Below, piece by piece: positions 17,926 to 26,704 of a stretch of DNA of 64,000 nucleotides. The notes under the pieces were generated by a model. The model had not been told where the DNA came from and ran no database searches. It saw only the letters and a list, made by a program, of their open reading frames with translations. This stretch comes from Alloalcanivorax xiamenensis (GTDB lineage Bacteria; Pseudomonadota; Gammaproteobacteria; Pseudomonadales; Alcanivoracaceae): NCBI RefSeq assembly GCF_009846745.1, contig NZ_AQPF01000018.1, positions 4,674-68,673 on the forward strand, read 5' to 3'. The translations under genes and the position numbers were made by a program. Each line of letters starts with the position of its first letter. Position 1 is the stretch's first letter.

Positions 17926-18432
17926 GTGAGAGCAAGTGCTATCAAGTGGCGCCAGCGGGGCCGCCGGGTTGGGGCGGTCTGGCTGTTGTCGGGTCTGCTG
18001 GCGCCGGCGGTGGCGCCGGCGGAGCAGGTCACGCTGTGCGTCGAGGGCGTGCCCCGGCCGATTCAGGTGGAGCTGGCGAGCACTCGCGAGGCCCGGACCC
18101 GGGGATTGATGGAGCGGGACCGGCTGGGTGAGTTTGAAGGTATGTGGTTCCGGTATGAGCGGCCGCAGCCAATGGCGAATGGATTCTGGATGTTCAACAC
18201 ACGCATCCCGTTGGATATCGCCTTCCTGAACCCGCGTGGCGAGATTCTGACCATCCGCACCATGGCGCCCTGTGCGCATCGGGAGTCCTTCGCCTGCCCG
18301 GTGTACCGCTCCGATGCCCCCTATGCCAGTGCTCTGGAAGTGAACGCGGGCTTTTTCCAGCGCCATGGGGTGGCGCCGGGCAGCCGGGTCGGACCGGCCG
18401 GTGACGGCAATGAATGCGCTCCAGCGGGATAG
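17926..18432 (+). CDS. DUF192 family protein, exported
   Basis: 168 residues. A signal peptide (basic RRGRR region then a hydrophobic segment ending near APAEQ) precedes a DUF192 domain with the signature TRGLMERDRL, MWFRYERPQPMANGFWMFNTRIPLDIAFL and a VLEVNAGFF-like end (ALEVNAGFFQRHGV). The function of DUF192 is not established. GTG 17926 is the chosen start because AGGAGA lies at 17911-17916 with 9-base spacing. Confidence 0.85.
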   Translation: MRASAIKWRQRGRRVGAVWLLSGLLAPAVAPAEQVTLCVEGVPRPIQVELASTREARTRGLMERDRLGEFEGMWFRYERPQPMANGFWMFNTRIPLDIAFLNPRGEILTIRTMAPCAHRESFACPVYRSDAPYASALEVNAGFFQRHGVAPGSRVGPAGDGNECAPAG

Positions 18433-18516
18433 GGGAAACAAGAACCTTGCCGGACGTCGCATTCCGTTCAAGGACCGGCTATGGTGAAGGGAAAGAAGAA
18501 TCAAGCGAGCTGATCT

Positions 18517-19263
18517 ATGCAACCACGTCCCGCGGCCACTCTGGCCCTGCTTCGGGACGCCCGTGAGGGCCTCGAAGTACTTATGCTGCAGCGCACCCAC
18601 AAAGCGGTGTTCATGCCCGGTTTCTATGTTTTTCCTGGTGGCGCGGTGGATCGCGCCGATTCCGATCCGGCGCTGATGCCCCATCTGGGCGGTATCGATG
18701 AGGCCGCCGCCAACAGCTTATTGAATCTGGAAGCGGGCGGTCTGGGGTATCTGGTGGCGGCGATCCGTGAGTGTTTCGAGGAGGCCGGTGTGTTGCTGGC
18801 GCGGCCCGGCGATGCCGACTGGCCGGAGCCCCACCATCCGGTACTGGCCGATGACCGGGATGCGGTCATGAACGGAGAGCTGGACTGGCTGACGCTGTGC
18901 CGCCGTCACGATTTGCGTGTGCCGCTGGAGACTCTGGGGTATTTCGACCATTGGGTGACCCCGCCGGGGCCGCCGCGCCGCTTCGACACCCGTTTCTTCG
19001 TGGCCGAGGCGCCGCCGTTCCAGCAGCCGCGCCATGACGGCCAGGAAACCATCGACCATTGCTGGGTCAACCCCCGTTTGGCGCTGGACTACCATGGTGG
19101 CGGCAAGCGGCAGTTCGCCACCCCGACGTTGAGCGTGCTGCGTCGTCTTGGACAGTTCGATTCGGTGACGGCGGTGCTGGAATACGCCAGCGTGCACAGC
19201 CCGCGGCGGATGGCGCCACTGAGCGAGGAAGACGCCGCCGAGCGCTTCGTCTCGCAGAGCTGA
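18517..19263 (+). CDS. NUDIX hydrolase, NUDT19-like
   Basis: 248 residues. The Nudix box is split: GGAVDRADS is followed by an insert of about 40 residues before AIRECFEEAGVLLA, the arrangement seen in NUDT19-type CoA diphosphatases. Such enzymes cleave CoA or acyl-CoA to phosphopantetheine and 3',5'-ADP, but this substrate is inferred from architecture only. The REAGE core is intact as RECFEEAG. The stop is followed by a one-armed heptad element at 19270. Confidence 0.82.
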   Translation: MQPRPAATLALLRDAREGLEVLMLQRTHKAVFMPGFYVFPGGAVDRADSDPALMPHLGGIDEAAANSLLNLEAGGLGYLVAAIRECFEEAGVLLARPGDADWPEPHHPVLADDRDAVMNGELDWLTLCRRHDLRVPLETLGYFDHWVTPPGPPRRFDTRFFVAEAPPFQQPRHDGQETIDHCWVNPRLALDYHGGGKRQFATPTLSVLRRLGQFDSVTAVLEYASVHSPRRMAPLSEEDAAERFVSQS

Positions 19264-19269
19264 AAGAGA

Positions 19270-19427
19270 GTTGACAGTTGATAGTGGACAGTTGACGGCG
19301 AAAAAAGAGCGAGGTCCGGGCGTCACACGGTGACGGAGCAGGTCGCTTACACGCTTATTCGCTGCCAAGGCAGCTGCCCGCGGAGGGAGCTATGGAGCCG
19401 CTGTGGGAAGCTGCCTTGGCAACGAAG
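19270..19427. repeat. One-armed heptad repeat plus degenerate REPIN
   Basis: 19270-19297 has four heptamers GTTGACA, GTTGATA, GTGGACA, GTTGACG and then GCG. This is the same periodic arm as the 5979 element but with GAC/GAT substitutions and no matching right arm. It starts six bases after the Nudix stop. 19357-19383 and 19401-19427 are an inverted REP pair with partly decayed stems (GCTGCC/GGCAGC). Confidence 0.7.
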
Positions 19428-19459
19428 AAGTGCTGAAACGCCTTGATCGCGATTTTATT

Positions 19460-20353
19460 TCAGTCCCGGTAGCGCTTGGTGAGATCGCCGTAGGCATCCA
19501 CGCGGCGGTCACGCAGGTATGGCCAGATTCGCCGCACCGCTTCGCTGCGGCGAGTGTCCACATCGACCACCAGCACGGTCTCCTCGTCGTCGCCGGCCCG
19601 GGCCAGGAATTCACCCTGCGGGCCACAGACAAAACTGTTGCCCCAGAACTGAATGCCGTCATCGCCGTTCGGACTGCTCTCGAAGCCGGTGCGGTTGGCC
19701 ACCAGCACCGGCACGCCGTTGGCGACGCCGTGGGCGCGCTGCACCGTGATCCAGGCGTCCAACTGACGTTGTTGCTCGGCGTCATCGTCATTGCGGTCCC
19801 AGCCGATGGCGGTGGGGTAGAGCAGCAGTTCGGCGCCGGCCAGCGCCATCAGCCGGGCCGCTTCCGGATACCACTGGTCCCAGCACACCAGCACGCCCAG
19901 CTTGCCGACGCTGGTCTGAATCGGCGTGAAACCGGAGTGGCCGTTATTGAAAGTGGCGTCGCCGGGGGTGAAGTAGAATTTCTCGTAGAAGCCGGGGTCG
20001 TCGGGAATGTGCATCTTGCGATAAATGCCCGCCAGGGTGCCGTCCCGTTCCAGTACCACCGCCGTGTTGTGGTAGAGGCCGGCGGCGCGTTTTTCGAACA
20101 GACTGCCGACGATGACGATGTTCAGTTCCCGGGCCAGAGCGCCGAGCCGTTCGGTGCCGGGGCCGGGGATCGGCTCGGCCAGGTCGAATACCGAGGTGTC
20201 CTCGGTCTGGCAGAAATAGAGGCTGCGGTGCAACTCCTGCAGCAGTACCAGCTCCGCCCCGTCGGCGGCGGCCCGCCGCACCAGATCCAGGGATTTTTCC
20301 AGGTTGGCTTCCAGGTCGTTGCCGTTGCTTTGTTGAACGATAGCGATCCGCAT
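19460..20353 (-). CDS. aguB: N-carbamoylputrescine amidase
   Basis: 297-residue nitrilase-superfamily enzyme converting N-carbamoylputrescine to putrescine, CO2 and ammonia. The catalytic triad is visible as Glu40 (LLQELHRS), Lys113 (YRKMHIPDD) and Cys157 (LVCWDQWYPE). The HIPDDPGFYEKFYFTPGD segment is characteristic of AguB. It lies one base downstream of aguA in the same operon, so the pair makes the two-step route from agmatine to putrescine. Confidence 0.95.
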   Translation of the reverse strand: MRIAIVQQSNGNDLEANLEKSLDLVRRAAADGAELVLLQELHRSLYFCQTEDTSVFDLAEPIPGPGTERLGALARELNIVIVGSLFEKRAAGLYHNTAVVLERDGTLAGIYRKMHIPDDPGFYEKFYFTPGDATFNNGHSGFTPIQTSVGKLGVLVCWDQWYPEAARLMALAGAELLLYPTAIGWDRNDDDAEQQRQLDAWITVQRAHGVANGVPVLVANRTGFESSPNGDDGIQFWGNSFVCGPQGEFLARAGDDEETVLVVDVDTRRSEAVRRIWPYLRDRRVDAYGDLTKRYRD

Positions 20354-20354
20354 G

Positions 20355-21368
20355 TCAGTCCTCCAGCACGCCTTCCGGTAATTGCATGGTAACGCAATGC
20401 AGGCTTCCGCCCTGTTCGATCAGCGCACGGCAGGGAATGCCGATCACCGGGCGGCTGCCCGCCGCCAGTTGCAGCGCGGCCAGCGCCGCTTCATCGGTGG
20501 GGCACTGATAGGTGGGCATCAGGATCGCCTGGTTGGTGATCAGGAAGTTGGCGTAGGTGGCCGGCAACCGCTCGCGGTCGTCATTGTACTGCGACGACAC
20601 CATCGGCAACGGCGCCAGCGTCAAACCATTCTGCTCGGCCAGTACCTGAAGTTCCCGTTCCATGGCAGCCAGGGCGGGGTAGTGGCTGTCGCTGTCGTCC
20701 TGGCACTGCACATAGGCAATGGTGGTGGGATTGACGAAGCGGGCCAGGGTGTCCACGTGGGCATCGGTGTCGTCGCCTTCAAGATGGCCATGTTCCAGCC
20801 ACCAGATGCGCTCCACGCCGAGATGTTCGCGCAGGGCAGTCTCCAGGGACTGCTGATCCAGATCCGGATTGCGGTTGGGATGGCTGAGGCAGTGGCGGGT
20901 GGTGAGCAGCGTGCCCTGGCCATCGGTATCGATGGAACCGCCTTCCAGAACCAGCTCGACCCCCTCCAGGGGGACCCGCCAGGGTAGCCGGCCATTGAGG
21001 GCGTTATCGCGTTCCGCCGGAAACTTGTCACCCCAGCCATTGAAGCGGAAATCCAGCAATCGCGGGGCGCCATCGTCGGTCACCGTGATGGGGCCGAAAT
21101 CCCGCGCCCAGGTATCGTCGTAGTCGGCGTGGATCACGTGCAGCCGTGCCAGATTGGCGCCGGCGGCGCTCAGGCTCTCGCGGGCGCGGGCTTCCACCGC
21201 CAGGTCGCGGCACAGCAGCAGCACGTTTTCGTGGCCGAGGATGGCGCCGATCAGAGCGGTGAAGCTCTGCTCGGCCTCTTCCAGCTGCCCGGCCCAGTCG
21301 GTATTGGCGTCCGGCCAAGCCAGGAGCACGCCCCATTGAGGATGCCATTCAGGAAGCAGGCGGCGCAT
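20355..21368 (-). CDS. aguA: agmatine deiminase
   Basis: 337-residue guanidine-modifying enzyme converting agmatine to N-carbamoylputrescine and ammonia. Motifs: PEWHPQWG at the N-terminus, DDTWARDFGPI, VEGGSIDTDG-like ELVLEGGSIDTDG, and the catalytic Cys near the C-terminus in GGSLHCVT (about Cys325). The frame is open upstream to 21503, but ATG 21368 begins the conserved MRRLLPEWHPQ. Translated just ahead of aguB. Confidence 0.95.
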   Translation of the reverse strand: MRRLLPEWHPQWGVLLAWPDANTDWAGQLEEAEQSFTALIGAILGHENVLLLCRDLAVEARARESLSAAGANLARLHVIHADYDDTWARDFGPITVTDDGAPRLLDFRFNGWGDKFPAERDNALNGRLPWRVPLEGVELVLEGGSIDTDGQGTLLTTRHCLSHPNRNPDLDQQSLETALREHLGVERIWWLEHGHLEGDDTDAHVDTLARFVNPTTIAYVQCQDDSDSHYPALAAMERELQVLAEQNGLTLAPLPMVSSQYNDDRERLPATYANFLITNQAILMPTYQCPTDEAALAALQLAAGSRPVIGIPCRALIEQGGSLHCVTMQLPEGVLED

Positions 21369-21462
21369 GATATCGGGTTCCAAGAAGGGATGGCCCGCGA
21401 TTGTGGTATCGCCTGAAGGCGCCGTCAACTGGCCGCGATGTGGTGGCCTCCGGTGTTGGGTA

Positions 21463-21530
21463 ATCGCTTGCCGGCCCGCTCCCACGGCGGCCCCGTGGCG
21501 CAAACCGTGGGAGCCAGCCCGCTGGTGAGT
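21463..21530. repeat. REPIN-like inverted pair upstream of aguA
   Basis: 21463-21485 and 21507-21530 are inverted units with a GTGGGAGC head. A CCCACGG/CCGTGGG core pairs across the centre. It lies between divergently placed repeats-free flanks of aguA and the 21545 gene end. Confidence 0.6.
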
Positions 21531-21544
21531 ATCGGTCGACGGTT

Positions 21545-22054
21545 TTACTGGCGCGCCGCCTCGCCGCCCTGATCCGTGGCCGGACGGTCGTCCATGACAA
21601 TGCGCCCGGTGACCGGGTCGAAGCGGAATTGGCCGTCGTCACCGCCGTCCCCGGTATCGCTGGCGGCATCATCGCGCGGCGCCGTCGATGGGGCGGTGCT
21701 GTCCCGGGCGGTTTCGGGAGCGAGCGGCGGGGGAGAGGATTGCTCGTTGCCGGCGGCGTCGCTGGAATCCTTGTCTTCGGTATCGTCGATGCCATCGGCC
21801 GGCCTGGCGGTGTCCGTGGTTTCGCTCAATGACCGGGTGACGCTGTGCAGCACCACCTGATTCTCGAAGTAAACGGTGTAGTCCGGATAAACCCAGCGGC
21901 TGATTGGCGGTTGGCCCACCGGCCCCTTGGTGTCCCGCGGGGCGCCGAACTGCGCCCGCACCTGGGCCTGGGTCATGCCACGTTGAGGCGCTTCTCCGGC
22001 CAGCGCCGGGCCGCTCCCCGCCAGTGCCAACAGCGCCACGACGATTCTTATCAT
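21545..22054 (-). CDS. Hypothetical exported protein, BamE/OmlA-like N-terminal motif
   Basis: 169 residues. Signal peptide MIRIVVALLALAGSGPALA. The mature start QRGMTQAQVRAQFGAPRDT and RWVYPDYTVYFENQVV resemble the short alpha/beta unit of SmpA/BamE-like proteins, where GMT.xxV...GxP recurs. Residues about 85-140 are low-complexity, rich in Asp, Ser, Thr and Ala, and the end FRFDPVTGRIVMDDRP may be a short conserved tail. ATG 22054 follows a GGGGGA site; longer in-frame starts lack one. Function unknown; periplasmic. Confidence 0.65.
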   Translation of the reverse strand: MIRIVVALLALAGSGPALAGEAPQRGMTQAQVRAQFGAPRDTKGPVGQPPISRWVYPDYTVYFENQVVLHSVTRSLSETTDTARPADGIDDTEDKDSSDAAGNEQSSPPPLAPETARDSTAPSTAPRDDAASDTGDGGDDGQFRFDPVTGRIVMDDRPATDQGGEAARQ

Positions 22055-22253
22055 GGTGTATCCCCCCAACAACTTAAAAAAGGAATCCGGCCTGGCGACG
22101 GAGGCCGCCGGATCAATAAAAACGCGGATCATTGAATCAATTGTGATTTGCGTGGTCGAGGATACTGGTCACAAAGCGAGTTGAGGTGATCCGACCAGGG
22201 GACGAGACCGAAAGCAGTTTCGTCATATCAGCAATAGTGCTTAAATGCGCGCC

Positions 22254-23489
22254 ATGTTTCGACCATTCTCTCTCTATGTTGGCCTGCGTTATACCGGTGC
22301 CCGGGCCCGCAACAGTTTTATTTCCGTTATCACGCTGATTTCGGCCCTGGGGCTGATGTTGGGAGTGGCGGTCCTGATCACCGTGCTGTCGGTGATGAAC
22401 GGCTTTGACCGGGAATTGCAGACCCGCATCCTCGGCATGGTGACGCACCTGTCGGTCTACGGGCGCGAACCGGTCAATGACTGGCGGCAGTTGGCGGATC
22501 AGATCGAGGGTTACCCCGGAGTGGAGGCGGTGGCGCCGTTCCGGCAGTTGGAGGGCATGCTGACCTTTGACGGTAATGTGGCCGGGGCGCTGATTTCCGG
22601 GATCGAGCCGAAGGCGGAGCGCCAGGTGTCGATCGTCGGTGACATGATGTGGGAAGGGGAGTTCGATGCCCTGGAGCCCGGCAGTTTCGGCGTGGTGTTG
22701 GGCTACGGCCTGGCGCGTAAGCTGAGCGCGGAAGTCGGGGACAAGGTCACTCTGGTGCTGCCCGAGGCGACGGTGTCGCCGGCGGGCGTGATGCCGCGCT
22801 TCAAACGCTTCACCGTGGCGGGTATTTTCCGTGCCCGCGCCGAGGTGGATTCACTCTATGCCTACGTCAATGTGGACGACGCCGCCCGCCTGGCCCGCCA
22901 GCCAGGCACCGTCGAAGGGGTGCATTTGCGGCTCACGGATCTGTTCGCCGCTCCCCAGGTAGGCTGGGAGCTGCAGCAGAGCCTCGGCTATGGCTACTAC
23001 ACCAGTGACTGGACCCGCACCCACGGTAATCTGTTCCAGGCCATCAAGATGGAAAAAACCATGATGACGCTGTTGCTCAGCTTCATCGTCGCGGTGGCCG
23101 CCTTCAACATCATTTCCAGTCAGGTGATGCTGGTCACCGAGAAACGCGGCAACATCGCGGTGATGCGCACGCTGGGGGCGTCGCCTGGCGCGATTATGCG
23201 AATTTTCATGGTGCAGGGCACCGTGGTGGGTATGGTCGGGACTCTTCTTGGTACCGCCCTGGGGATCGGGCTGGCGAAAAATGTCAGTGCCTTGGCGCAA
23301 TGGATCGAGAGTACCTTCAACGCCCATTTGTTTGACGCCTATTTCGTTAATTATCTGCCGTCCGAATTGCAGTGGAGTGATGTCGGCATCATCGTCGGTA
23401 TCGCGATGCTGATTAGTTTCTCGGCCACTTTATATCCGTCCTGGCGCGCCAGCCGGGTGCACCCGGCGGAGGCACTGCGTTATGAATGA
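22254..23489 (+). CDS. lolC: Lipoprotein-releasing ABC permease (LolC/LolE family, LolF-like)
   Basis: 411-residue inner-membrane permease of the Lol system, which extracts outer-membrane lipoproteins and hands them to LolA. Topology: one N-terminal helix, a large periplasmic domain (about residues 45-265), then three C-terminal helices in the FtsX/MacB pattern. Conserved: GVAVLITVLSVMNGFDREL and NIAVMRTLGASPGAIM. ATG 22254 gives the usual MFRPF start; ATG 22245 is possible. It overlaps lolD by 8 bases. No second permease gene follows, so it may be a LolF-type permease working as a homodimer. Confidence 0.9.
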   Translation: MFRPFSLYVGLRYTGARARNSFISVITLISALGLMLGVAVLITVLSVMNGFDRELQTRILGMVTHLSVYGREPVNDWRQLADQIEGYPGVEAVAPFRQLEGMLTFDGNVAGALISGIEPKAERQVSIVGDMMWEGEFDALEPGSFGVVLGYGLARKLSAEVGDKVTLVLPEATVSPAGVMPRFKRFTVAGIFRARAEVDSLYAYVNVDDAARLARQPGTVEGVHLRLTDLFAAPQVGWELQQSLGYGYYTSDWTRTHGNLFQAIKMEKTMMTLLLSFIVAVAAFNIISSQVMLVTEKRGNIAVMRTLGASPGAIMRIFMVQGTVVGMVGTLLGTALGIGLAKNVSALAQWIESTFNAHLFDAYFVNYLPSELQWSDVGIIVGIAMLISFSATLYPSWRASRVHPAEALRYE

Positions 23490-24165
23490 TACCGTGTTGC
23501 ATGCCCAAGGGCTGATCAAGAGCTATCAGGAAGGACGGGGTGAGCTGCGGGTGCTCAATGGCGTGGAATTGCATGTGCGGCGCGGCGACATGGCGGCCAT
23601 CATCGGCGCTTCCGGTTCCGGCAAATCCACTCTGCTGAATCTGCTCGGCGGCCTGGATGTTCCCACCCGCGGCAGTGTCACCATCGGTGGCCAGCCGTTG
23701 GCGGGGATGAACGAGCGGGCGCTGGGGCAGGTGCGCAACCGCTATCTTGGCTTCGTCTATCAGTTTCATCATTTATTGCCGGAGTTCACCGCTCTGGAGA
23801 ACGTGGCCATGCCGTTGCTGATTCGTGGCGAGTTGCCCAAACAGGCCACCGAGCGTGCCGAGCAGGTGTTGTCCCGAGTGGGGCTAGGTGAGCGGCTGCG
23901 GCACAAGCCTTCCATGCTCAGCGGCGGTGAACGTCAGCGGGTGGCGATTGCCCGGGCACTGGTCACTGATCCGGCACTGGTGATGGCGGATGAGCCCACC
24001 GGTAATCTGGACGAGCGCACCGCCGCCCAGGTCCAGGACTTGATGCTGGAACTCAATCAAACGTTGGGAACGGCCTTCCTGCTGGTGACCCACGCGCCGG
24101 ATTTCGCCAGCCGTTGTCATACCCGCCATGAATTACACGACGGTCTGCTCAGACCACTGGATTGA
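23482..24165 (+). CDS. lolD: Lipoprotein-releasing ABC transporter ATP-binding protein
   Basis: 227-residue ATPase of the Lol exporter. Walker A GASGSGKST (about residues 44-52), Q-loop YQFHHLLPEFTALENV, ABC signature LSGGERQRVAIARAL, Walker B LVMADEPTGNLD, and a switch His (LVTHAPD). The start lies within the end of the permease gene, so translation is coupled. It powers the permease encoded just upstream. Confidence 0.95.
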   Translation: MNDTVLHAQGLIKSYQEGRGELRVLNGVELHVRRGDMAAIIGASGSGKSTLLNLLGGLDVPTRGSVTIGGQPLAGMNERALGQVRNRYLGFVYQFHHLLPEFTALENVAMPLLIRGELPKQATERAEQVLSRVGLGERLRHKPSMLSGGERQRVAIARALVTDPALVMADEPTGNLDERTAAQVQDLMLELNQTLGTAFLLVTHAPDFASRCHTRHELHDGLLRPLD

Positions 24166-24178
24166 GCTTTTACACGCA

Positions 24179-24257
24179 CGCCATTCGCTGCCAAGGCAGC
24201 TTCCCACGGAAAGGGCTACGGAGCCGCTGTGGGAAGCTGCCTTGGCAGCGAATGGCG
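24179..24257. repeat. REPIN-like inverted pair
   Basis: Left unit 24183-24207 and right unit 24227-24253, each with a GTGGGAA head and a perfect GCTGCC-TT-GGCAGC stem, flanked by CGCC/GGCG so the whole pairs from 24179 to 24257. It lies between convergent lolD and betT. Confidence 0.8.
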
Positions 24258-24303
24258 TGATTTCATGTCTCCACGTTCATGGAGCGTGATGTTTCCGTGA
24301 TGG

Positions 24304-24328
24304 AAAAGCGGGCCCGAAGGCCCGCCCA
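24304..24328 (-). terminator. Rho-independent terminator of betT
   Basis: On the minus strand a GCGGGCC-TTCG-GGCCCGC hairpin is followed by TTTT. It sits 6-30 bases past the betT stop. Confidence 0.85.
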
Positions 24329-24333
24329 CCACC

Positions 24334-26367
24334 TCACCGCATCATGTGCAGGAAGTGCATGTGTTTCTCATACTGATCGAGCACGTCGCCGATCACCTGC
24401 TCACGGGTAAAGCCCATCAGATCGTAATCCTGACCACCTTCACTGAGGAACACGTCGGCGCGATAGTAGCGATCGCTTTCCGCCTTGCGTTTGGAGTGCT
24501 CCAACTGACGCATGCTGATGGACGGCCGGGTATAGCCGCGTACCCGCACACCGTAGACAAAGTCCATTTCCTGCCCCAGGTCCACGGTCAGATAAACCCG
24601 ATCCCCTTCGTCGCTCTCGCTGACCTCGACCTTGAGACCATGGCCACGCAACTCGTCGGCCACTGACTGCAAGGCCGGAGCCGCGACCTCCGCCACGTAC
24701 TGCATCACGCGTGCCTTGTCCGGGAAGCTGACCACGCCGCGCAGACGCGCCTTCCAGCCTCCGGTGGGGGTGCTGTGGCCCATGTGCACGGCGGGCGGCG
24801 GTGCCAGCGAGGCCTGGAAGCTGAGCTTGCGAATGCCTTCCACCTTGAGTGACCGCAGCAGGCCGACACAGGCCACCAGCAGCACTACCGAGAACGGAAG
24901 CGCCAGAGCAATGGTGGCGGACTGTAGCGCGCCGAGGCCGCCGGCGAGCATTAGCGCGATGGCCACGATCCCCTCGGAACTGGCCCAGAACACCCGCTGC
25001 CATACCGGTGTGTCGTCGTGTCCGCCGGAGGCGAGCATGTCGACGACCATGGAACCGGAATCGGAAGAGGTAACAAAGAACACCACCACCATCAGAGTGG
25101 CGATGGAGGACACCAGGCCGGACCAGGGGAACTGTTCCAGGAAGTGGAACAACGCCACCGCTTCGTCCGCTTTCACCTGGGCGCCCAGGTTCTCGTAGAC
25201 GCCGGTGAGAATCATATTGATGGCGGTATCGCCGAACACGGTCATCCAGAACAGGGTGAAGGCGGCGGGGACCAGCATCACGCCGAGCGCGAATTCGCGA
25301 ATGGTGCGGCCGCGCGAGATACGGGCGATGAACATACCGACGAACGGCGACCAGGAAATCCACCAGCCCCAGTAGAACAGGGTCCAGCCACTGATCCAGC
25401 CTTGCGGTCCGCCACCGTCCTCGGCCACGGGCTGGTAGGCGTAGAGGTTGAAGGTCATATCCACCAGAGTGGACAGATAGGAACCCAGGTTCTGCACGTA
25501 GGTTTTCAGCAGGAACAGGGTCGGGCCCAGACAGAGCACGAACATCAACAGCAGGAAGGCGAGCGCCAGATTCAGTTCCGAGAGCCGGCGTATCCCGGCA
25601 TCCAGGCCGGTGACCACCGATAAGGTGGCCAGCGCGGTGATGGAGATGATCAGCACCACCCTCATGTTCTCGGTGTCGGGCAGATCAAACAAGTAGTGGA
25701 GGCCGGCGTTGACCTGTTCCACGCCAAGGCCGAGAGACGTCGCCACGCCGAACACCGTCCCGACCACCGCGAAGATGTCCACCAGGTGCCCCCAGAACCC
25801 GTAAATGCGTTTGCCGATCAGGGGGTATAGCGCGGATCGTAGTGTCAGAGGCAAACCGTGACGGAAGCTGAAGTAACCGAGGATCATCGCCACCACGGCG
25901 TAGATGGACCAGGCATGCAACCCCCAATGGAAGAAGGTGATGCGCATGGCCTCCTTGGCGGCATCGATGGTGCCGGGTTCGGCCATTGGTGGCGACATGT
26001 AATGCAACACCGGCTCGGCCACGCCATAGAACATCAGGCCGATACCCATGCCGGCGGAAAACAGCATGGCGAACCAGGACGCGTAACTGTAGTCCGGCTC
26101 GGAATGATCCGGCCCGAGCTTGATATCGCCGTAGCGGCTGACGATTAAAAACACCACCAACGCGAGAATAATTGCAACGGTGAGAATGTAAAACCAACTG
26201 GCGTATTGGGTAACACCTGTCTTGAGATCACCGAAGAATTCAGCGGCGGGTTTTTTGAATAAAACCGAAAACAGCACCAGACCGACAATAATGACGACGG
26301 AGGTGATAAAAACCGGCGGATTAATTTTGAGGTTCGAGGAAACCTCTTCAGTGGGATTGGAGTCCAT
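24334..26367 (-). CDS. betT: BCCT family transporter, probable choline transporter BetT
   Basis: 677-residue secondary transporter of the betaine/carnitine/choline family with 12 membrane helices. The substrate segment AGMGIGLMFYGVAEP and the Trp-rich WTLFYWGWWISWSPFVGMFIARISRGRT are family hallmarks. A cytoplasmic tail of about 150 residues after the last helix (about residues 520-677) is the feature of BetT, where it takes part in osmotic control. GMGIG rather than GIGID in helix 3 suggests sodium coupling. Choline as substrate is inferred from similarity to pseudomonad BetT; glycine betaine is possible. Confidence 0.85.
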   Translation of the reverse strand: MDSNPTEEVSSNLKINPPVFITSVVIIVGLVLFSVLFKKPAAEFFGDLKTGVTQYASWFYILTVAIILALVVFLIVSRYGDIKLGPDHSEPDYSYASWFAMLFSAGMGIGLMFYGVAEPVLHYMSPPMAEPGTIDAAKEAMRITFFHWGLHAWSIYAVVAMILGYFSFRHGLPLTLRSALYPLIGKRIYGFWGHLVDIFAVVGTVFGVATSLGLGVEQVNAGLHYLFDLPDTENMRVVLIISITALATLSVVTGLDAGIRRLSELNLALAFLLLMFVLCLGPTLFLLKTYVQNLGSYLSTLVDMTFNLYAYQPVAEDGGGPQGWISGWTLFYWGWWISWSPFVGMFIARISRGRTIREFALGVMLVPAAFTLFWMTVFGDTAINMILTGVYENLGAQVKADEAVALFHFLEQFPWSGLVSSIATLMVVVFFVTSSDSGSMVVDMLASGGHDDTPVWQRVFWASSEGIVAIALMLAGGLGALQSATIALALPFSVVLLVACVGLLRSLKVEGIRKLSFQASLAPPPAVHMGHSTPTGGWKARLRGVVSFPDKARVMQYVAEVAAPALQSVADELRGHGLKVEVSESDEGDRVYLTVDLGQEMDFVYGVRVRGYTRPSISMRQLEHSKRKAESDRYYRADVFLSEGGQDYDLMGFTREQVIGDVLDQYEKHMHFLHMMR

Positions 26368-26424
26368 GCAGGTTCCTTATCCTGGAGAAAATCAGTACTG
26401 CGATTTTTTCTTAACAATCAGAAA

Positions 26425-26462
26425 AATAGTTCGTACCCTGGAACAGGGTAACAATTTGAGGT
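26425..26462 (-). promoter_or_regulatory. Candidate betT promoter with palindromic operator
   Basis: A palindrome TACCCTG-GAA-CAGGGTA (26434-26450) sits between a TTGTTA -35-like element and an AACTAT -10-like element on the minus strand, about 60-90 bases before the betT ATG. The position would suit a repressor site; the promoter match is weak. Confidence 0.35.
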
Positions 26463-26476
26463 GGGAGCGTCGAATG

Positions 26477-26704
26477 AAGGCAGTTAATAGGGAACAGTGA
26501 ATAGTTAACAGCGAAAATCAAAAACATTGCGTAGCCGGGGGACGATTGAGTATCGATAACGTCTGGCCGCAGCCGAGAAGCGGCTTGTTTTCTTGATGAC
26601 GATAATGTCGCGCAAGGCTTTGGACGCGGCCTCTGTACTATCTGCGTGGAAGGATCTGCCACGCGAAACTATTCACTATTCATTGTTCCTTATTAACTGC
26701 TTTT
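26477..26704. repeat. 228-bp heptad-arm element
   Basis: Left arm 26477-26517 carries heptamers GTTAATA, GGGAACA, GTGAATA, GTTAACA. Right arm 26665-26704, read in reverse, carries GTTAATA, AGGAACA, ATGAATA, GTGAATA. The inside lacks a REPIN but shares a GCGGCCTCT.TACT block with the element at 52843. The right arm ends at the first base of the DUF58 stop codon. Confidence 0.8.
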
